Below are positions 48,264 through 50,888 of a stretch of DNA of 50,888 bases, piece after piece (the stretch's first letter is position 1; each line of letters begins with the position of its first letter). Position numbers and translations under genes: made by a program. The notes under the pieces were generated by a model. The model was not told the DNA's origin. It was given only the letters and a program-made list of their open reading frames with translations, and searched no databases. Source of the stretch: Candidatus Heimdallarchaeota archaeon (GTDB taxonomy: Archaea > Asgardarchaeota > Heimdallarchaeia > Heimdallarchaeales > Kariarchaeaceae); contig WAMJ01000090.1 in NCBI GenBank assembly GCA_015522385.1, positions 1 to 50,888 on the forward strand. The letters run 5' to 3'.

Positions 48264-50090
48264 GTGCCAGCCAATCTGTTTATAGGAGTCGATCCGCTCA
48301 GGCAGACCGAAGAGGACGAGGACATCGTCCCTGCCTTCAGTAGCAATGATCTCGTCCCCCTTGGTTGGTACCTCCTGTTCAGCCCCGAGGACGTCGTCCG
48401 TAGGAAGGACTCGGAGCAGGCGGAGCTGATGCCCAAGGCCGATTTGAGCATCCTCGACACGAGGATCCTCGAAAATTTCAGGAACGACCCTATACGTTTC
48501 GAGACCACGGTCGGTGAGGCCATGGACAGGTTGCACATGTTCAAGGTGGCGTTCTCAAAGATGCCGTACCTCTGGTCCTACTTCAGGATCATCGACATCC
48601 TCGAAAAGGAGGTAGACAAGGTGCTCAACCCGGTGGACGACGTGGACTACGAGGAGCTCTGGGCCGTCAAGTCCAACATCAGGCACACGGACAAGCGGAT
48701 GTCCCAGGTCAAGATCAGGGGCGAGGACAAGCCCACGGACATCGGTGACGTGCTGTCCGCCATGGACCAGGACGACGCGTTGAACGCCCTCGAGTCCTTC
48801 GGCGATCAGTTTGAGACGATCGAGCTGGAGGGCGACGACCCCCTTGCGAACCTCGAGCAACTCGCAGAGGCGCTGGGGGATAACCTGACAACTTCCTCTG
48901 TATCCAGCATTGACCCTGACGATCCCTTCGCTGCCTTGGCTGAGCTCGAAGACCTCGTACCTGAGGAGAGCTCACCAGCAGACGAACTTAATGAGTTCGG
49001 GATGTCACAGGCAGAGCTTCTAGAGGCCTTCTCGGAACTCGATGAGCTGGAGAAGATCGAGACGGAGAAGATGCAGGAGGAGATCGCAAGGACGGCTCTA
49101 CTGCCCTCAGAGCGACCGGTGATTATTGATTTCTCGGATCTCGTCACGGATCTGCAGGACATCGGCAAGGGGGAGAACTTCTATCAGGTACTCGACTACT
49201 TCGACAGACTGCTCCACCACGTCAACCGAGAGGACCACCGTACGAGGATCATCCTCGAGATCATGCAGGATATTTTCAGGTTAGGTGGGACGGGCTGGAG
49301 ACCCACGGGGCAGATCTCGGAGGACTTCATGCGGGAGCAGATCAACACGCTCTCCCTCAAGATGATCGGGGAGCCCTCTCCCTACGCAGTGATTGACCAG
49401 ACCTTCGACCTTGAGTACTGGACCAAGAACACCTTGCAGAGGGGTGATGAGAGGATAATGTACAAGCTCTCCATGTTTCCCAGCGAGGAGATCCACCACG
49501 CCGTGAAGAACGGGAAACTCAGCTCGATCATCAGCCAGATCAGACCCCTGCTCACTGCGACGAACCTCGTGAGGAGGCCGAAGATTACACCTAAGCTCTT
49601 GAGGATACCTCCGTCTGAGAACAACCTCTGGGGATTCAGGGTGATCATCAAGGACACCCAAGGGGAGTTCAGGGCCGCCTCGCTTCTGAATACCGACACA
49701 GCCCTCTCGTGGGAGGAGGAGTTCAAACGTGACCTGCAACTCCCCAGTGTCAGGCAGGACTGGCACATCGAGCTCACCCTCAGGTTGGATGACTTCCTCG
49801 ACGAGGAGCCGTACGTCCTCGAGTTCAAGGGGGCGAAGAACGAGGACGAGGCGTTTGTCGCCTTCGTTCGCTGGATACGCGTTGGCATGCGTCTGTACGA
49901 GCAGAGGTTCGGCACGGAAGGAACGATCAAGATGCTCTCGGAGCAGCTCATCAATGCCACCGATCAGGCTGTGGCCATGGAGATCTTCGACATCCTGAAC
50001 CAGCTGGCCGACTACGGTTTCTCCATGGCGACCGAGGTGCTCAGCGACACGCAGATCCTCGACCGTATCACAGAGCTTTACAGCACATAA
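48264..50090 (+). CDS. Large acidic protein of unknown function next to the gelsolin gene
   Basis: I do not recognise this 608-residue protein. An N-terminal region (1-150) is mixed. An acidic, low-complexity middle (about 180-280) is rich in D/E/L (DDPFAALAELEDLVPEESS). The C-terminal half (from about 290) is helical and better ordered, with SDLVTDLQDIGKGENFYQVL, FDLEYWTKNTLQRGDERIMY and a final helical repeat region. There is no signal peptide or membrane helix, so it is probably cytosolic. GTG 48264 is leaderless, 27 nt after TTATTAAC at 48237. The gelsolin-domain gene starts 57 nt after its stop on the same strand, so a link is possible. Confidence 0.75.
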   Translation: MPANLFIGVDPLRQTEEDEDIVPAFSSNDLVPLGWYLLFSPEDVVRRKDSEQAELMPKADLSILDTRILENFRNDPIRFETTVGEAMDRLHMFKVAFSKMPYLWSYFRIIDILEKEVDKVLNPVDDVDYEELWAVKSNIRHTDKRMSQVKIRGEDKPTDIGDVLSAMDQDDALNALESFGDQFETIELEGDDPLANLEQLAEALGDNLTTSSVSSIDPDDPFAALAELEDLVPEESSPADELNEFGMSQAELLEAFSELDELEKIETEKMQEEIARTALLPSERPVIIDFSDLVTDLQDIGKGENFYQVLDYFDRLLHHVNREDHRTRIILEIMQDIFRLGGTGWRPTGQISEDFMREQINTLSLKMIGEPSPYAVIDQTFDLEYWTKNTLQRGDERIMYKLSMFPSEEIHHAVKNGKLSSIISQIRPLLTATNLVRRPKITPKLLRIPPSENNLWGFRVIIKDTQGEFRAASLLNTDTALSWEEEFKRDLQLPSVRQDWHIELTLRLDDFLDEEPYVLEFKGAKNEDEAFVAFVRWIRVGMRLYEQRFGTEGTIKMLSEQLINATDQAVAMEIFDILNQLADYGFSMATEVLSDTQILDRITELYST

Positions 50091-50146
50091 AATTTTTACA
50101 AAAGTGAGCAGTTTGGTTTATGTAATATATTTTACACAGTAGACCT

Positions 50147-50888
50147 ATGACAAGACTTCTACAAGTACAGGGAAGAGAACTGAAAGTCATAGACGAGGAC
50201 CTCCAAGGGTCCGTCGAACTCAAGGACGGGGACGTCTATGTCTTCGACGAAGGAAAAACCATGTGGATCTGGCTCGGCAAGGACTGCTCGGTGGATGAGA
50301 AGGGGGTCGCAGCGTGGGTCGTGAACAAGATTGACACGGAGGAGAGGGGTGGAGAGCCTGAGGTATACACCATCAATCAGGGTAAGGAGCCTGAGGATTT
50401 CAAGTTCGACATCACCGTGATTGACGATGATACCCCCGGATTCTTGAAGGCAGCCGAGCTCGACATGGTCGAGTACAAGCTCTTCAGGGTGTACACCAAG
50501 ACCGAGACCAACGAGGTAGACGAGACGTTCACCGAGGAGGTCAAGCTCGACCGGAGCTCACTCAAGTCCGACGACGTCTACGTGCTAGACATGAACGAGG
50601 CAATCTACGTCTGGATCGGGAAGAACGCCAACCGCGAGGAGAAGTTCTCAGGGCAGAAGCTGGCACAGAGCATCGACCAGACGAGGAACTACCTACCGCT
50701 GACCTACACCATCTACGAGGGTGACAACGACAAGAGCGAGAAGAGCTTCTACGAGCTACTTGAGAAAGCGAAGAACTCCGGACCCGTGCTCTCCGTCGAG
50801 GATCAGAGGGAGGCGAAGTACAAGGTAGCAGAGTATGCTGGAAAGGTGCAGGAATCCCCCGTTACAGAGAAGAAAGAGAAGAAGAGGA
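50147..50888 (+). CDS. Gelsolin-domain protein (Asgard ESP), N-terminal part
   Basis: Gelsolin-family proteins bind and sever actin; Asgard archaea encode them with actin and profilin. The visible 247 codons hold two gelsolin repeats. The first (about residues 18-100) has VELKDGDVYVFDEGKTMWIW followed by LGKDCSVDEKGVA. The second (about 130-215) has LKSDDVYVLDMNEAIYVWIG and then KNANREEKFSGQKLAQ. Both keep the DVYVxD...WIWxGK pattern of the type. The end is Lys/Glu-rich and runs out of the window, so the total number of repeats is unknown. ATG 50147 is about 30 nt after TTTATG at 50117, so it is nearly leaderless. No actin gene is in view. Confidence 0.9.
   Translation, partial: MTRLLQVQGRELKVIDEDLQGSVELKDGDVYVFDEGKTMWIWLGKDCSVDEKGVAAWVVNKIDTEERGGEPEVYTINQGKEPEDFKFDITVIDDDTPGFLKAAELDMVEYKLFRVYTKTETNEVDETFTEEVKLDRSSLKSDDVYVLDMNEAIYVWIGKNANREEKFSGQKLAQSIDQTRNYLPLTYTIYEGDNDKSEKSFYELLEKAKNSGPVLSVEDQREAKYKVAEYAGKVQESPVTEKKEKKR

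Overview
The window looks like chromosomal DNA of an archaeon of the Asgard group, most probably an oxygen-using Heimdallarchaeia-like lineage. The information-processing genes are archaeal: L18Ae/LX, prefoldin alpha, FtsY, the archaeal D-Tyr-tRNA deacylase DtdA, FAU-1, Hef, TtuA, Taw1, S25e, Nog1 and a BHB-type tRNA intron. A gelsolin-domain protein at the right edge, S25e and a ZPR1 zinc-finger protein point to Asgard. 4-hydroxyphenylpyruvate dioxygenase and homogentisate 1,2-dioxygenase require O2, which fits Heimdallarchaeia better than Loki- or Thorarchaeia. The taxonomic call is an inference, since no rRNA is present.

Layout: 0-2.5 kb is the L18Ae-pfdA-ftsY-dtdA cluster. 2.5-10.3 kb (minus strand) carries hmgA, a small unknown gene, a MOSC protein, a secreted beta-propeller/PKD protein, a korDABC-type 2-oxoacid:ferredoxin oxidoreductase operon and hpd. 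10.4-11.9 kb holds an unknown membrane protein and an archaeosortase-like transpeptidase. 12-19.8 kb holds a sugar nucleotidyltransferase, FAU-1, Hef, a p27-type zinc ribbon, TtuA and S25e. 19.9-29.8 kb contains RuBisCO, a Nudix-like protein, an acyl-CoA dehydrogenase, CoaBC, tRNA-Gln, a SufR-like regulator divergent from ribose-1,5-bisphosphate isomerase, a thioesterase and AMP phosphorylase. 30-38.4 kb has ZPR1, slipin, an intron-containing tRNA with a His anticodon, UbiX, Nog1, DUF2461, FtsZ with a long N-terminal extension, a small two-zinc-site protein, a TPR protein and a winged-helix regulator. 38.5-42.4 kb is a tandem pair of 598-residue membrane proteins of unknown function. 42.6-50.9 kb holds tRNA-Ser, UPF0147, Taw1, MeaB, YggS, a HAD protein, a GAPDH-like protein, a 608-residue unknown protein and the gelsolin-domain protein.

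How the genes fit together: AMP phosphorylase, R15P isomerase and RuBisCO make the complete archaeal AMP-to-3-phosphoglycerate route within 10 kb. Hpd and HmgA make the O2-dependent first half of tyrosine breakdown. The archaeosortase has a plausible substrate about 5 kb away, a surface protein ending in a sorting-signal-like tail. Acyl-CoA dehydrogenase, thioesterase and MeaB suggest acyl-CoA metabolism.

Promoters are unusually easy to read. A TATA-like box (often TTAAATA, TTTATA or TTCAAATA) starts about 25-32 nt before the start codon of most genes, so many transcripts should be leaderless or nearly so. I used this spacing to choose several starts. Several intergenic gaps carry short degenerate tandem repeats of about 18-24 nt, each with its own unit sequence. 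The unknown material most worth following up is the tandem 598-aa membrane protein pair, the two-zinc protein whose expected start codon reads AAG, and the unknown gene next to the gelsolin gene. I saw no insertion sequence, CRISPR array, phage gene or rRNA.
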